From JAHLMO01 sp038997305 (GTDB lineage Archaea; Aenigmatarchaeota; Aenigmatarchaeia; CG10238-14; SpSt-28): DNA of 62,972 nucleotides. Made by a program: the position numbers and the translations under genes. The stretch's first letter is position 1; every line of letters begins with the position of its first letter. The DNA lies in assembly GCA_038997305.1 (NCBI GenBank), contig JAWAZZ010000003.1:1-62972 (forward strand), read 5' to 3'. A model generated the notes under the pieces. It searched no databases, had not been told where the DNA came from, and was given only the letters and a program-made list of their open reading frames with translations. Of the stretch, positions 1-15,000 are shown in pieces.

Positions 1-3000
1 GAAAAAACTTTTGTTGCTGATAGTGATAAAATAAATGTTTATGTTAAGTATAGAATTGGGAATGAAAGCTTTGAAGAAAGTAAAAGTTTTGAACTGAAGC
101 AAAGATTTTTAGATTTTAACTTAAGTTTTTCAAACAATAAGCTTTTAATTTTTGGTTTTTCTGAATGCTATAAGATTTTAAACTTAGAAATTTATAAAGA
201 TAGTTTGCTTTTGGAAAATAGAAGTTTTGAAGCTAATAATTCTTTTAGCTTGGAGTATGAAATAAATTCTAGCGGAAAATATGTTGTTTCTATTAATGGC
301 ATTTCCAAAGCTTTAGATATTAATTTAGAGCAAAATGTTTCTAAAAATGAAAGCTATTTGGTTTTGTATTTAAATAAGAATAATTTTACTTCTAACGAAA
401 CCATTCAGATTTTTGGCGAAGTTGTTTTTAATGGATTAAGAATTAATGATAGTATTAGCTTGAATGTTTTGTTTAATGATAGCTTAGTTTATAATTTTTC
501 TGTTAATGCTTTTAATGGAAGTTTTTCATATTCTTTCAGTTCTAACTTTTCTTCTGAAGGATTTTATGTTTTAAAAGCAATTTATAAAAATTTGGAAAAC
601 TTTACGACATTTTATTTTAAATCTTCTTCTTTTGAAAATATTATTAATAAAAGTTTTGAGAACATTACATCTAACCTTACCTCAGAAGAAATAACTTTTA
701 GCTTAAAAAGCTTGAAAAAACATTATAAAATTGGAGAGAAGGCTGTTTTTGAAATAGATTCTAAAGGTAAATTACCTAAAAAATTGTTTGCATATCTTAT
801 TGATCCAGAAGGAAAACAAATTAATGTAACAGATAAAATAGTTTATAGAGATGGAAAATATTTTGTTGAGTTAGATACTGGCAGAAGTTTTAGGCCTGGA
901 ATGTATAAATTAAAAGTTGTTGGTGTTGGAGATAAAGGTAAAGGAAAGGGAGCTTTTGGAGTTTTAGGAAGTGAAGAAATTAGTCAAGAAACTGAATTTG
1001 CTTTAGGTTTAGTGGTAGTTAATACTCCAAAATCAATTTATTTGCCTGGGGAAAATGTAACAATAATTGTTGGTGTTTTAGATATTTATGGAGGAAGAGT
1101 TACAGATGCAGATGTTAATCTTACTATAACAACACCATCTAAAAAGATTATCTCTGCCACTTATAATTATGCAACAAACTCTGGTGAAATAATTAATAAA
1201 GGTGATGGAACGTATGAATATTATTTTATACCTACTGAAATAGGTAGATATAATATTTCGGTATATGCGAGAAGTACTTCATCATTTGTGAATGCTACTT
1301 TTGAATCATTTTTTGAAGTAAGAAATTTTGTAGAATTTGATATAGAAAGGATTGGCCCAACAGTTTCTTATCTACATGGAGGAGAAATGTCAATTAGAAT
1401 AATCCCAAAAATAGATGCAGGAACACTAATAATTAGTGAATATTTACCAAAAGATTGGAATGTATCTACTGATAATGGAATTGTTTTGGAAAAAGAAGAT
1501 TCAAAAATAATAGTTTGGCATGTTAAATCTGAAAAGGATAAGCCAATTATACTTAACTATACTTTTGATCCACCAGACATTTCTCCTATGTTAGGTTTAT
1601 TAGGTCCTTTAGAAATAAAGTTTAAAGGTAATGAATTTAGAGAATTAAAAGAATGGAGTGTTGCTGTAGATACAGTATATTGGTTTTATGTTGAATGGTA
1701 TATAAGAGAGAGATATAGTGGAAAAGCCATAGATGAATTAACTCTATGTAGAGGGATGGATTATAACTTCACAATATTATTACTTGAATTAGCTTTTGAC
1801 ACAGATCTTTTAGATACAGCAACTTATAATGGAAAACTTCAAATTTTACCAGAAGGCGCAGCTTCTTATGTTGATTTACCAGCTTATGGTTGGGATTACT
1901 TTGATGGTTTAGGAAATGTTAGAGGAGTTCCTGGTAATGATATAGCCAATGCGTTGGGATGTGCTAATGGTGTCGATGATAACTGTTATTTTCATACGAG
2001 GGGGATAAGAATTTCCCCAACTGCCCAATTAGGAAGGTATAAATTAAAGTATACGATTTCTGGTTTGTCAGGATATTTTCAAGAAGGTACAAACATAATT
2101 AATGTTAGAGTAATAGATTGTAAAGATGTTAATTTAATTAGAAGAATAAAAGTCTATGGACCTTCTGGAAAATGGGGCTATGTAATAAGAGGTCATTTAG
2201 CAACTATTGCAGTTCCTTTAGCCAATTATAATGCCACAACAGCTATTTCAGGCAATGTATCAGTAAAAATTCTTGACGATAAAGGCAATGAGTTGAATTG
2301 GTTCTTCTGGGATAATAAAACCAAGAATTTTGTAATTCCACCTTCACCAAATGCACCCTATTCATATTCTGAAACTATTTTAACGTTTAGATTTGAAGTT
2401 CCAGACAATGCTATAGACATACCATACGCTGCAGAAGTTGAAATTAGAACAAACAGTACTATTAATTCGTATATAAGTTACTATGAACCTTTTGAGTTAC
2501 AATTATCAGATGATAATAGTAAATTTCCTGTGATAATATTTACTTCTCCACCCAGAGCTGGAACAGCGGATTCAGCAGCATCAGAAATTTATAGGTTTGC
2601 TGTTTGTAATTATGGAGATTATAATATTACAGGTGCAACAATAAACGTTTATCCTGTTGTTAAAGGTACGACTTCGCCAAGCGTTATAGAATCTATCAAT
2701 TTACCTTCTCCAACAACAATAACAGCTGAAACAATTACATGGACAAATGTAAATATCTCGACTTCAAACTGTTCTATCGCAGCTCTTAGAGTTGTTGGTC
2801 CTGAGGATGCCGGAATAGAAGGAGCTTATGTAATTGAAGTAATTTACTATGACCAAAATATTGGAAGCACTATATCTTTATCTAAGTATGATTCAACTTC
2901 CATAGCAGGAGGAAGTGCAACCAGTGATACTTCTGGGTCTCCAAATTTTAGATTTAATATAACTTATTTGCCATCTAGCGCTTCTATAGCAGTAAACTAT

Positions 3001-6000
3001 ATGCTACACGATACAGGAGATAGTGTTGGAAATGTTTATAGACTCTTGTTACAAATACCTCCAGGATTTAATTTAACTTATCTCAGTAGAGCTCCAGATA
3101 TCGGATATCCTATTGGTTCTATATACGAGGGTTATATTATTAGTTGGACTACTACAATCTCAACTACCTCTGGCGATACTGTTACAACAATTCCTGTTTC
3201 AGATATGAGATTTACTACTGGAATTATAGGTGATTTTACTCCTGGTGGTAAAGTCTTTTATCAACATTTAGTAGGTCATGGTGGTGCTAGATTAGCTAAA
3301 TGGTATACTTATCAAGAAACGCCTTTAATTCTCTTAGGTCCATGGCTTAAAACTGTAAGATATTATAACACAACTCCTATCGATGACCAAATAGGTTTTC
3401 CAACATTTTTTGCATGTGGTAATTTTACAACAAAATTACAAGTTTTCAATAAAGGTAATGTACCTGCTTATAACTTTAACATAACAGAAATAAAAGAAAA
3501 TATTATTAAAACACATCCAGGAGATTTGCAGTTTTATGGTTTTGTTCCTAATCCGAGCTATTATATTCAATCTCAATTAATAAATTGGGATAGTACTATT
3601 AGCTTTTTAGCTACAGGAAAAGATAATGCAAAAAACTTTACTTATTCTATTTTTGTTCCTTATCAAACTAATGGAACATTTAAGTTTTATGCAAGACCGA
3701 CAAATAGAACTTTAACTTTTTACGATGAAGATTATATAATTTCTGTAGCTTGTGGCGCAAGTTTAAGTGTAAGTGATTTAACAACTAAAAAAGGAGAAAT
3801 AACAAATCCAACAATATATGCTGGAGATATATTTAACATATCAGCAACAATTTATAACGATGGTCCTGGAAATGCAAGTAATGTTATAGTTGAAATAAAT
3901 TATACTAATACAACTCCAATAAAAGGTTTAGAAAACTTAGTAATTAGAAATATAACTTATCATATAAGCAATATAACATATCTAGGAACTATAGGTCCAA
4001 AACAATCAAAAATTGCACACATAGATTATACTTATATTGTTAATACTAGCAATGTAGGTCCAGGAACTATAAGATTCTGTATAATTGCAAACGCGACAGA
4101 AAATTCAACAAAAGTTTATAATTGTAAAGATGTAACATTAAACGCACCACCAGCATTAATTGAATTAGAAAATCCAATAATAATTTCTGAAGAAACCAAA
4201 ACTTCTAGCGGCTCTTGGGGTTTTGACTTTATATTTAATATAAGTGTTAGGGTTAGAAACTCGGATAATAATGTAAATGTTTGTGCATATTTTAGCAAAA
4301 CTGGAAGCGAACCATGGAAATTAATTGGTTGTAATGTTTATCCTGCACCAGGTACAAACATTGGAAATTGGATGAACTTTTCATTTAGATTTGATCCAAG
4401 TTGCGAAGATATCGGAAATCCAGTATTTGTTAAATTCAATGCAACAAATAATGCAGGAACTACTAATTCTACTCAAAACATTCCGTTTACAATAACTAAA
4501 GATAGAATAATATTCGAAAACATAATTGGCAATTCAACAGAAACAAGAAGAGGAAAAATACCAACATTATTGGCTTTAAGAGTTAGAGATGCTAACGGAA
4601 CTTTAATACCTAACTTACCAATAACATTTTACGTAACTTTAGATGGAAATGTTTACGATCAAGGTTATACAGTTTATACTAATTCTTCTGGATATGCAAA
4701 CTATAATTTCTTAGCATCATGTTCTCCAAAATATCAAGTTGGATATCAAAAATGGAAAGCAGTTTTAACAAACAATCAATGCTATGCAGATAATTCAACT
4801 GAAAATTATTATAACTTATCTGTTTTAGTTACTGGAGATATCTTATTGACATTAGTTAGACCAGATGGCTCTTCTAATTATACTCAAGAAGATACTATAA
4901 CATTCTTAGGTTATACTAACGATGATTGTGGAGATGCATTAACAGCAAATGTTAAATTCTATGCAAATCAAAGTTTAACAAGCTTTGAATGTTCAAACGT
5001 AATTCAAGTAGGTAGTAATGCATATACTTGTGATTGGCATACAGATATTACAACTCCTATGGGTTGGTATAATGTAACAATGGTTGCTTCTAGAGATTAT
5101 CACTATACAAACATAACAGCTAATGCAAAATATCCAGGATTATTCTATTTAAAACCAATCTATAAATTAGAAAATCCACAAGCATATCCTTTGCAAGAAG
5201 GTTGGGGTTATAAAAATTGGAATTTCACTGTTATTGCATCTAGTGGAGATAGTGTAAATGCATATGATGTTAATATTTATTTAGGAGATCTTTGGCCACC
5301 AGCAAAGCCTTGTGATAATTGTGTGAATGCAACTCCAAAAACATGTTTTAATTGCTATAAGCAAGTTGTTACCTTTTTAAGAAACTTCACAGCAAACGAA
5401 ATAGGAACTTGGTACTATAGATTTTCCTTAGGTCCAACTAGTACTACCCAAGTTACTTATGTCATTGTTGAAAAAGATGATGTTAACATTTCATATGTTT
5501 CTGGAAATAACTCTGTTGTTATTAAAGATACTCAACCTGCATTACTTTCGGTAAGAGTTTATGATTTAGATGCTCAAACATATAATTTAAATCCACCTGC
5601 ATTAGTAACTTTCAAAATATATGATAGCAGGTATCCAAATGGATATAAAATCATTGGAAGCAATTATACTAATTCTTCTGGATATGCAAACTTTTTGCTA
5701 AACATTACAGATTGTAGTTGGCTTGAAGGAACTCAAAAATGGAGTGCTGAAATAGATGATAGCGATAATGCATACAAAAAAGCTTATACTCCAGAAAATT
5801 ATACTATTACTCTTTATCTTCCAGGATGTCAACCACAAGTAGATATTTATTCTATCGATTTGCCAAAAGAAGCATTCCAATACAGAAACTTTACCATAAT
5901 AACTTATGTAACTTCTTGGGTTAGTGCAGCTAATGATGTTTACATTAACATAAGCTTACCAAATGGTTGGCTAGTAGACCAACAAACAAAATATTTAGGA

Positions 6001-9000
6001 ACTGTTAATGTTGGAGAGTTTAGAGAAGTTTATTGGAATATTTATCCAACAAGCTATGGAGAAGGATATGTTACTTTTTATGTAAATTCTAGCAACGCAG
6101 GAAGTAAAGTTAAAAGTAGTGATAAAGTTATAGTTTATAAGTTTGGCAATTCTCAACAAAACTCATTATTAACTCTTAATCCAAAAGATTCAAAGATATT
6201 GAATTTTGATTGCGAAGCAGGAATTTATAGATTAGCAAACCTTACTATTAACATTTCTAACGGAAATTCAATAATAAAAATTGAAAGCTTTAATGGATCT
6301 AACTGGATTATTGTTAGCAATAATCTATTTGTTAATACAAACAAATATTTCATTCCTATATTAACAAAGCAAATTTCTTCAGATTCTAATGGCAAATGTA
6401 AAATAAGAATTACAAATATCGGAAACTATTCAATAACTATTAATGAAGCATATCTTACTAGCTATTATAACGAGAGTTTGAGAATAGAAGGAATAAAAGT
6501 TTTAGTAAACAATGTTGAAGTTGAAAGTTTAGATAGTAGCGAAAGATATTTTAATGTTTCTGTGAGAATCGGAAATTCTTTAGATTACGATAAACAAGTT
6601 AATTTAACTTTAAAAATATTAAAGGATTCTACAGAAATTTATTCTAATAATAAAAGCTTTTTAATAAGTGCTAATTCTTTTGCATACATTAACTTTACAA
6701 ACATATCAACAAATTCTTGGAATGAAGGAATTTATAAAATAGTTGCGATATTACAATCTAGCGATTATAGCGAAACTCTTACAAGAGAAATTGTTTTTGA
6801 TAGCATTAAGATAGATGTCGATTATTCAAAATATCAATGTAATTCAACAACAGAAAAAATTAAAGTAACAATATATCAGCCATTAGAGGATATAATATTT
6901 TATAATGTTTCGTTGATTGTTCCATCTGGTTGGAATTACTTACCAAATAATGTAGCAATAACTTCTAAAGGTAAAGGTTATTATGTTGCAGAGTTTAACT
7001 TAACAGCATTTTCTGATATAGAGCAAAACTATCAAATAACTATAAAAGTTGACTATAACTATTCTACAGGAAAAACAAAAACTCAAAATATTATTTTAAC
7101 TGTTTCTCCAAACATTCCAATATTAGAAGTAATCAGGGAAATTCCATCTTTAGTATCTTCTTCTATAGTTTTTAAGCCAAGAATAACAATTCATAATAAA
7201 GGTTGTGGAGTTGCGAATAATGTAATAGTTAAGGAATATTTATCTGCAGGCTGGATTGGAGCTAATCCAAGTATTGCAAAGAATGAATATTCCGAAGATC
7301 CAGAAATCTCAAATAAAGACGTTGATCTAATTTATTCAGAAACAGATTTAATAAATAACATATTAACATGGAAACTTTCTGAAATTAAACCAAATCAATA
7401 TGCTGTATTAACTTATCAAATAAAGGCACCAGCAACATTAAATACTGAAGGAAACTTTTTGTATAACGTTTCTTGGAATGATAAATATTTTGTTCAAGAA
7501 AAAAATCCAACAAAAGTTTATACATATGCATATTCTCAAGAATCTCATTTAGAATTTGACTTAGAATCTTTACAAGATCCGAACTATCCTTGGTCAGAAG
7601 TTAGAAGTTTACAAGTTAATGTCCCATACAATTTAACATTAAAAGTTACAAATATAGGGGATATTCCAACATACTCAGATTGGATTGTTAAGCTATATAT
7701 TCCAAACGATTGCGATGTTATAAATGTTGAAAACGGAATATGGAATGTAAGTGAAAGAAAAATAGTTTGGAATTTGCAAAACATTGCAACTTATCAAACT
7801 GCATATCTAAACTTTACATTAAAATGTTATAAAGAAAAACAATTCGTATTAATTGCAGAAGGAATTAGAGATACTAGAACTCAAATAACTTTTGAAAATT
7901 CTACATCAATATATTGCGAATCTTCTTCAAAACCTGCTTATTGTTATTATAAATCTAACTTCATGTTAACTAAACCAAATAATGCAAGATATGAAAAGCT
8001 TAGCAATTTAACTCTAAAGATTTATAATGTATTTAGTGCAAATAATTTAACTGTTGGAAATTCATACGTTAAAGTTTTTGACGATTCATCTAATGAATAC
8101 ATAATTTGGCAAGACTTCTCATTCAATAATAAAGAATCAAACATAACTCAACAATTCTTAATTCCTGAAGAAATTCAAAACAATTTTGTTAATAGTTTAA
8201 AGACTTTTGAAATTAGTTCATACACAGATGCAACAAAAAACACATACACAAAAATATCAATACTTAATATTTCATACACATGGAATTTAGGAAGATTATT
8301 TAACGAAAGTCAGAATCTATTTATTAAATCTAAAGTTTATACGTATGCGCCACTATTAGCTAATGCAACTCTTTACATTAATGGAAGTAATAAAACAGTT
8401 GGTGGTTGGGGTGAAAAGTTTGAATTTAGTGTAAAAGTAAGAGATAGATTTGGAAGAGATGTTATTGTTAGACTTTATCATAGAAAAGTTGGAGATGTAT
8501 GGCAATTAGTAGGAGAACAAACCTGCTATTCTTGTTATAATTGGAAAGAATTTAACTTTACATACGATTACGATTATACTGATATTTCTAATTGGGAATT
8601 TAAGTTTGTTGGAATTAATTCAGATGGAACTAGCGAATTATATGGATATGTTTATACAGTTGAAAAAGATGATCTACAACTAACTCCAATATTGCCACAA
8701 TGGAATTCAAGCGTTTATAGAGCATATGGTTATAACTTTACGGTTTATGCTTTTGATATAGATAATCAAACGATTCCATATGTTTTAGAAGATAATAAGC
8801 CTTTCATAGCTTTAAGTCAATATGGAAATAATCAAACATACAAAATATACACAATTTCACCTGCGATAAATTCTTCTGGCTATATAATTTTGTATGTAAG
8901 TAATGCAGAGTTTTGTAATCCTTCAAACAATTTCTATTTAGGACAAAACTATTGGTATGCTGGAATTACTGCATCTAGCTATTATAAAGATACAAATACC

Positions 9001-12000
9001 AGAATTCCGCCATATAATGCATTACCATATGTTTTAATAGGAAGTTTGTACAATTCAATAATTTATCCTATAAATGTTAATTTTAGCTTTGAATTAGATA
9101 CAATAACATTAAGAGGTATTGTTAAAGATGATTGTGGAAATGTAAGAGCTGATGATGATATGTATGTTTACTTTAATTTAACTAATGGAAACTTCAATTA
9201 TCAATGCATTGCTACAAGAGTTGGCAATGAATTTCAATGTACTTTCAATCCAAGAGCATTGAATGCACCATTAGGTTGGTATAATATTACAATGTATTCT
9301 TCAAAACCATTGCATACAGAAGGAATTTCTATTGCAAGAAATGCATTCTTCTTAGCAATAATCCCAGATATAATAAATATATCGATTAAACCATTTGGAG
9401 GTCCTTGGGGATTAAGTCCATTTAACTTTTCTGCATACATTATAGATGAAGATAAAAACTTAGTAAACATTACTCATTATCTAAGAAAGTTGCCAGAAAA
9501 CTATCAAACAGCTTATTTAGATAGTTGTATAAATTGTAATTATTACTTAACTTCATTCTTAAGAAACTTTACTTGCGATTATTTAACAATAGATGTAGGT
9601 AATTGGACTTATAAAATAGAAGTAAAAGATGAAGCAGGCTTTTCAAATCAAAGTCAAGAAATAACTTTCGAAATACAGAAAGAACCTATAACAATAAACT
9701 TGCTAGAAGGTAACAATACTTTATTCAATAGAACAAATGTTCCGAATTCTAAACCTTATAATTTATCTGTTTATATTTTAGACACAATATTAAACAAAAA
9801 TGTTACGATAATACCAATTGTTAATTTAAGATTAGAAGGTCCTACAAACAGTTTAACATCAATGCAAATTGATGAAGCAAATAGTAAGTATTACTATGAA
9901 TTTTATCCAGATTGCTCATATAATGTTGGAGAATATAAATGGTATGTATATGTAACTAATGATCAATGTTATGCAAATGCAAGAAGCCAAAACTTTACTT
10001 TAAAAGTTTTTGGACAATTATATGTAAATATTATTTCTCCAACAGATTGGCAAATGGTATCAGAAGGTCAGCAAGTAAGTATTAGAGCAACTGTTTCAGA
10101 TGATTGTAATGTAGCTCAAAGCGATGCAAATGTTTATTTCATTTTAAGAAATGAAAGAACTTTGCAAGAATTTAGATGTCCAGAAAGCGGATATGCAACA
10201 TTCGATGGAACTTCATATGTTTGTAACTTTAATACTATTAGCAAACCAGGAGGTAATTATACTATAATTGCATATGCTTCTAAGAATTATTATTGGAATT
10301 CCTCTTCAATAAAACAAAATGCATTCTTCTTAGTAACTCCTGTAAGAATCTTAAATGTTTACATGAATTATGAGCAAGATGGAGGTTGGGGAGAAATCCA
10401 TAGCTTTACAGCAACAATAGATCATTATGCAGATGTTATTGTTTGTTTGTTAGAAAAACCTTTGGATGCAACTAACTATCAAATAACAGAATGTAAATAT
10501 TTAAGCAATCCTTCTGGAGGTAAAAATATTACGTTTAGTAAAAGATATACATGCAGCGATTATGTAAGAAGCCAATTCTGGAATTTTAAGATTAATGCAA
10601 GTGAACCAGGAATTCCTTCATCTTATAGCGAAAGTGCAGAATATTCTCATTTGCTACAGAAAAATGATTTGCAACTAACAATTTTCTACAATGATACAGA
10701 AGCAAAGAGATATGGAAACTCTAGAGCAAGATTAATAATATATGCATATGATTTAGATCAGAAACAAGCAGCATATGTTTCTACTTATTCGTCGCCATTA
10801 ATTAAATTCAGAGTTTATAATGGAAGTTATTTTGTCGATGTTGGTTCAAATAGTACAAATTCTTCTGGATATTCAACATTCTTCTTTAAGCCAGATTGTA
10901 GCTTTAACGTTGGACCAAAAGAATGGTATGCATACACAGAAGCAGATGCGTGTTATAAAAATGTAATATCTAACAGAGATAACATTACTATTGTCGGATT
11001 ATTAAATCCAAGATTAGTTTATCCAATAAACGAACAATTTATTAGATATGCAGAGTTATACATTAATCTTTCTTCTATAGTTAATGATGAGTGTAATTTA
11101 GTTAGCTTTAATAATGCAAACGTAACTTTCAAAGCTAAGAGTGTTGCTTTTGGTAGTGAATATATATGTAGCGAAGTTAATTATGCAAACGGATATTATA
11201 ATTGCACATTAAATGCAACTTCAATAGAAGAAGGATGGTATGATGTAAATGTTAGTGCTTCAAACGTTAAATATTACGACGATTACTATTACATTCAAAA
11301 TAATTCTTTCAAAATAATTCATCAGTTAGTTCCTCCAGTATTAAGTGGAGAGTATGCTTATGCAGAAAAAGATGGAGGTTTTGGAGAAAGATGGTACTTT
11401 AGAGTAAATGTTAGTGATTTAAATGGAGATGATGTTAATGTTTATCTTTGGGTTTCAAAAGATGGAATTAATTGGCAATTAGTTAATCAAACGATTTGTT
11501 ATAATTGTGGAAAAGAAAGAACAATAGAACTTTCTTATAAAGGTTTTGATTGCTCTTGGATAGGAACTGCATACTTTAAGTTTAATGCAAGCGATGCATA
11601 TAATTCAACAGATAGACCAGCATTTACATTTAATTTAGCGAAAGATGATGTAAGAATAGAATATTATAGTGGAAACGAAAGTTATTTAATAAGAGGAATT
11701 GGAGGAATATTACAAGCAAGGATTTTTGACATAGATAAAGGAGACTATGTAGATTCTCAAGTTGCTTTATATGTAACTAACGATAAAGTTAATTATCAGC
11801 TTGTTGCTATAAATAATTCTCAAAACTCAATCGCAACTCTATTCTTTAATCCAGATTGTAATTTCGCTACAGGACAACAATACTGGAAAATTGGAAGTTA
11901 TAATGATGCTTGTTATAAAGATGCAAATTCTAGCGAATTCGTTCTATATGTAGTTGGACACATAGATGCAAACATAACATATCCTAATGGAAATAAATTC

Positions 12001-15000
12001 TTAAGAGGTTCAAACATAACTTTAAACATTTCAGTTTTTGACGAATGTTCACAAAACGTTAAACTAGAAAATGCAAAAATAAACATAACAATGAGAAGTA
12101 ATAGAGATGGAAGCATAAGATATTGTTATGATGTTATAGAATTGGGTAATGGAGAATATAGTTGCACATTTAATTCTTCAGGATTTACTCCAAACTATTA
12201 TAATATAACGTTAAACATTTCAAGATCGTATTACTTAGATAAAACAAAGAGCTTTGCAAACGTATTTTGGATAGAAACAAATCCAATATTATTCAATCTA
12301 AGAACAATTCCATCTGTTCTAGGTTGGGGAGAAACTTTAACTGTAAAGTTTAATTTTACTGATGAAGATTTAGACACTCATACTGTTAGAGTATACTTAA
12401 TAAAGACTGATTATAGCAGAATAAGAACTAGAGATGTTACAGGAGTTACAGGAATTAATACAGAATATTCTGCTACTTTTGCATTTTCACAACAAGACAT
12501 AGGAAGTTGGTATGTAATAGCTAATGTTAGCGATGATTTCGGAAAAGCAGAAGTTAGTACTAATATAACTATAGAAAAAGATGATACGAGAATAGATTAT
12601 GTTTCTGGTAATGGAACAGTTGTTAATAGAATTTCAAATAGTACTACATTAGTTTTAAGAGCAATAGATGTTGATAATCCCTCAAATGTTATAGTAAATC
12701 AATTAGCAAAGTTCTGGGTTACAAGAGATTCAAGCGATTATATAGAAATAGGTAGTGTATATACTCAAAGCGATGGAACATTATCTATAACATTTGATCC
12801 AGATTGTAGATTTAGTGTAGGAATTAAGAAGTGGAAAGGAGGTTTACTAGAAAACCTATATTGGAAAGCTTCCAATTCTAGTGATTATTATCTAACTATA
12901 GTTTCGAATCTTACTGGAAATATATTACAGCCAAACGGAAATGTTATACTAAGAGGTACTGATGGTATAACTATAAGAGCTACAGTTAGCGATGATTGTG
13001 GATATGTAAGCGATGCTAATGTAGAGTTTATAGTAGGTACTACAAATATTAATGTTACTTGTGATAATGTAATAAAAGATGGTTTAGGAAATTATACATG
13101 TTATTTAAGTCCTGATATACTACTAGCTTTACCGTTTGGTTGGCAAAATGTAACAATGATTGCAAAAAGAGAATTCTATGAAAATGAATTTGTATTAACA
13201 AAACAAAATGCTTTCTATTTAGCAGATAAACCAAGATTGGAGGAACTTAATTTATATTCTACTAATTATAGATGGGGCTCGACATTTACATTCTCTGCTA
13301 AATTATATGATTTAGACGAAGACAATAAAACTGTATATCTATGGATAAGTAAAGATAAAATCAATTGGAAATTAATAAACTATACAACAATCATAGGAAG
13401 AACAAGTCCTCAAGGAGATTTAATTACTTTTGTATATATACCAACATGTAATGATGTTGGAAGTTGGTACTTTAAGTTTAATGTTACCGATACTAGTGGC
13501 TATTCTGATGAAAAAGAAGGATGGCAATTTGATATACTAAAAAGACCTGCAACTATAATAGCGGTAAGTGGATTAAATGAGATTATACCTAGAGAAGGTT
13601 ATACAACTAGAACTCTTTCTATAAGAGCTATTGATGCACTTAATTCGAATAATATTAGCAACGCTAAAGTAACTTTCGTTTTAATAAACAAAACTAATCA
13701 AGAAACATATTATACAACATATACAAATGTTAATGGTTTAGCTTTCTATGCTTTCGATCCAGATTGTTCTTTTAATGCAAGCCAAAACTATTGGTATGTA
13801 AAATTAGAGGATAATCAGTGTTACGAAGATTCAGTTTCTCCTCTATTCACTTATTATATCTATGGAAAACTTTATAATAACTTACTCTATCCACCTTTTG
13901 GTTCTGTATTTCCAAGTAGAACTCAGTTCAATATATCTTCTATAATTACTTCGGATTGTGCCGATGAAGGAAATATCTCTGGAGCAAATCTAGAAATAAA
14001 AGTAATAGGTCAAGAAGAATATTCATGTAGCAATATCTACGAATATAATGGTGTTTACAATTGTACTTTCGATACATCTAACAAAAAAGCAGGAACCTAC
14101 AATATAGTCTTAAATAGCACTAAACAATATTATTTTGGAGATTATACAACTTATTCTAATTGGTTTTCAATTGTTAATTCAATACCAACTTATTCAAACT
14201 TAAATGTTACTCCATCAAAAGCTCCTTGGACGTCAGTTTTTAACTTTAGTGTATATGTATCAGATCCAGATGGAGATACTGTAAGATGTGCGCTAGAAAT
14301 AAATAAGGGTGGTAGTTTTGTTGAAGTTGCCGTAACACAAATTCAAGGCTCCGGATTATGTAGTTTCTTAATAAGTAATTTTGACTGTCTCGATATAGGA
14401 ACCAAAGAGTTTAGATTTTCGTTATATGATTACTATAACAATGTTGTTTACACAGAGACAAAAACATTCGAAATAACTAAAAGTTATGTATCTATAAATC
14501 TTGTGGCCGGTAATGGAACTAATGTAAGAAGAAATATAGATAGTACTGTATTTAGAGTAAATGTTAAAGATCTTGTTAGAAACTCGTTAGTTGGGTTAAA
14601 TAATTTACCAGAAGCCAAAATTAAGTTCAACATAACTAATGATGGATACAACTTTGTTACTCTAGATGAAGTAATAACTATTTCAGGATATGCGGAAACA
14701 ACTTTCTATCCAGATTGTTCTTATAGTGCTACAACTCAATACTGGAAAGCTTATGTTAGCGAAGATGATAGTTGTTACTATTATAATGAAACTACCCCTA
14801 ACTTTACAGTAAATGTTATTGGAAGTTTATTGCCAACAGTTATACAACCAACTAATCTAGCTAAGTATAGAAGAGGAGAAAACGTAACAATAAGAGTTAA
14901 TGTAACTGATGAGTGTACGAACCTTGTTGATGTAGATTATATAAACATAACTCCGATAAGCAAAAATACTTTACAAATATTTTCATGTGATGTGCAAAGA

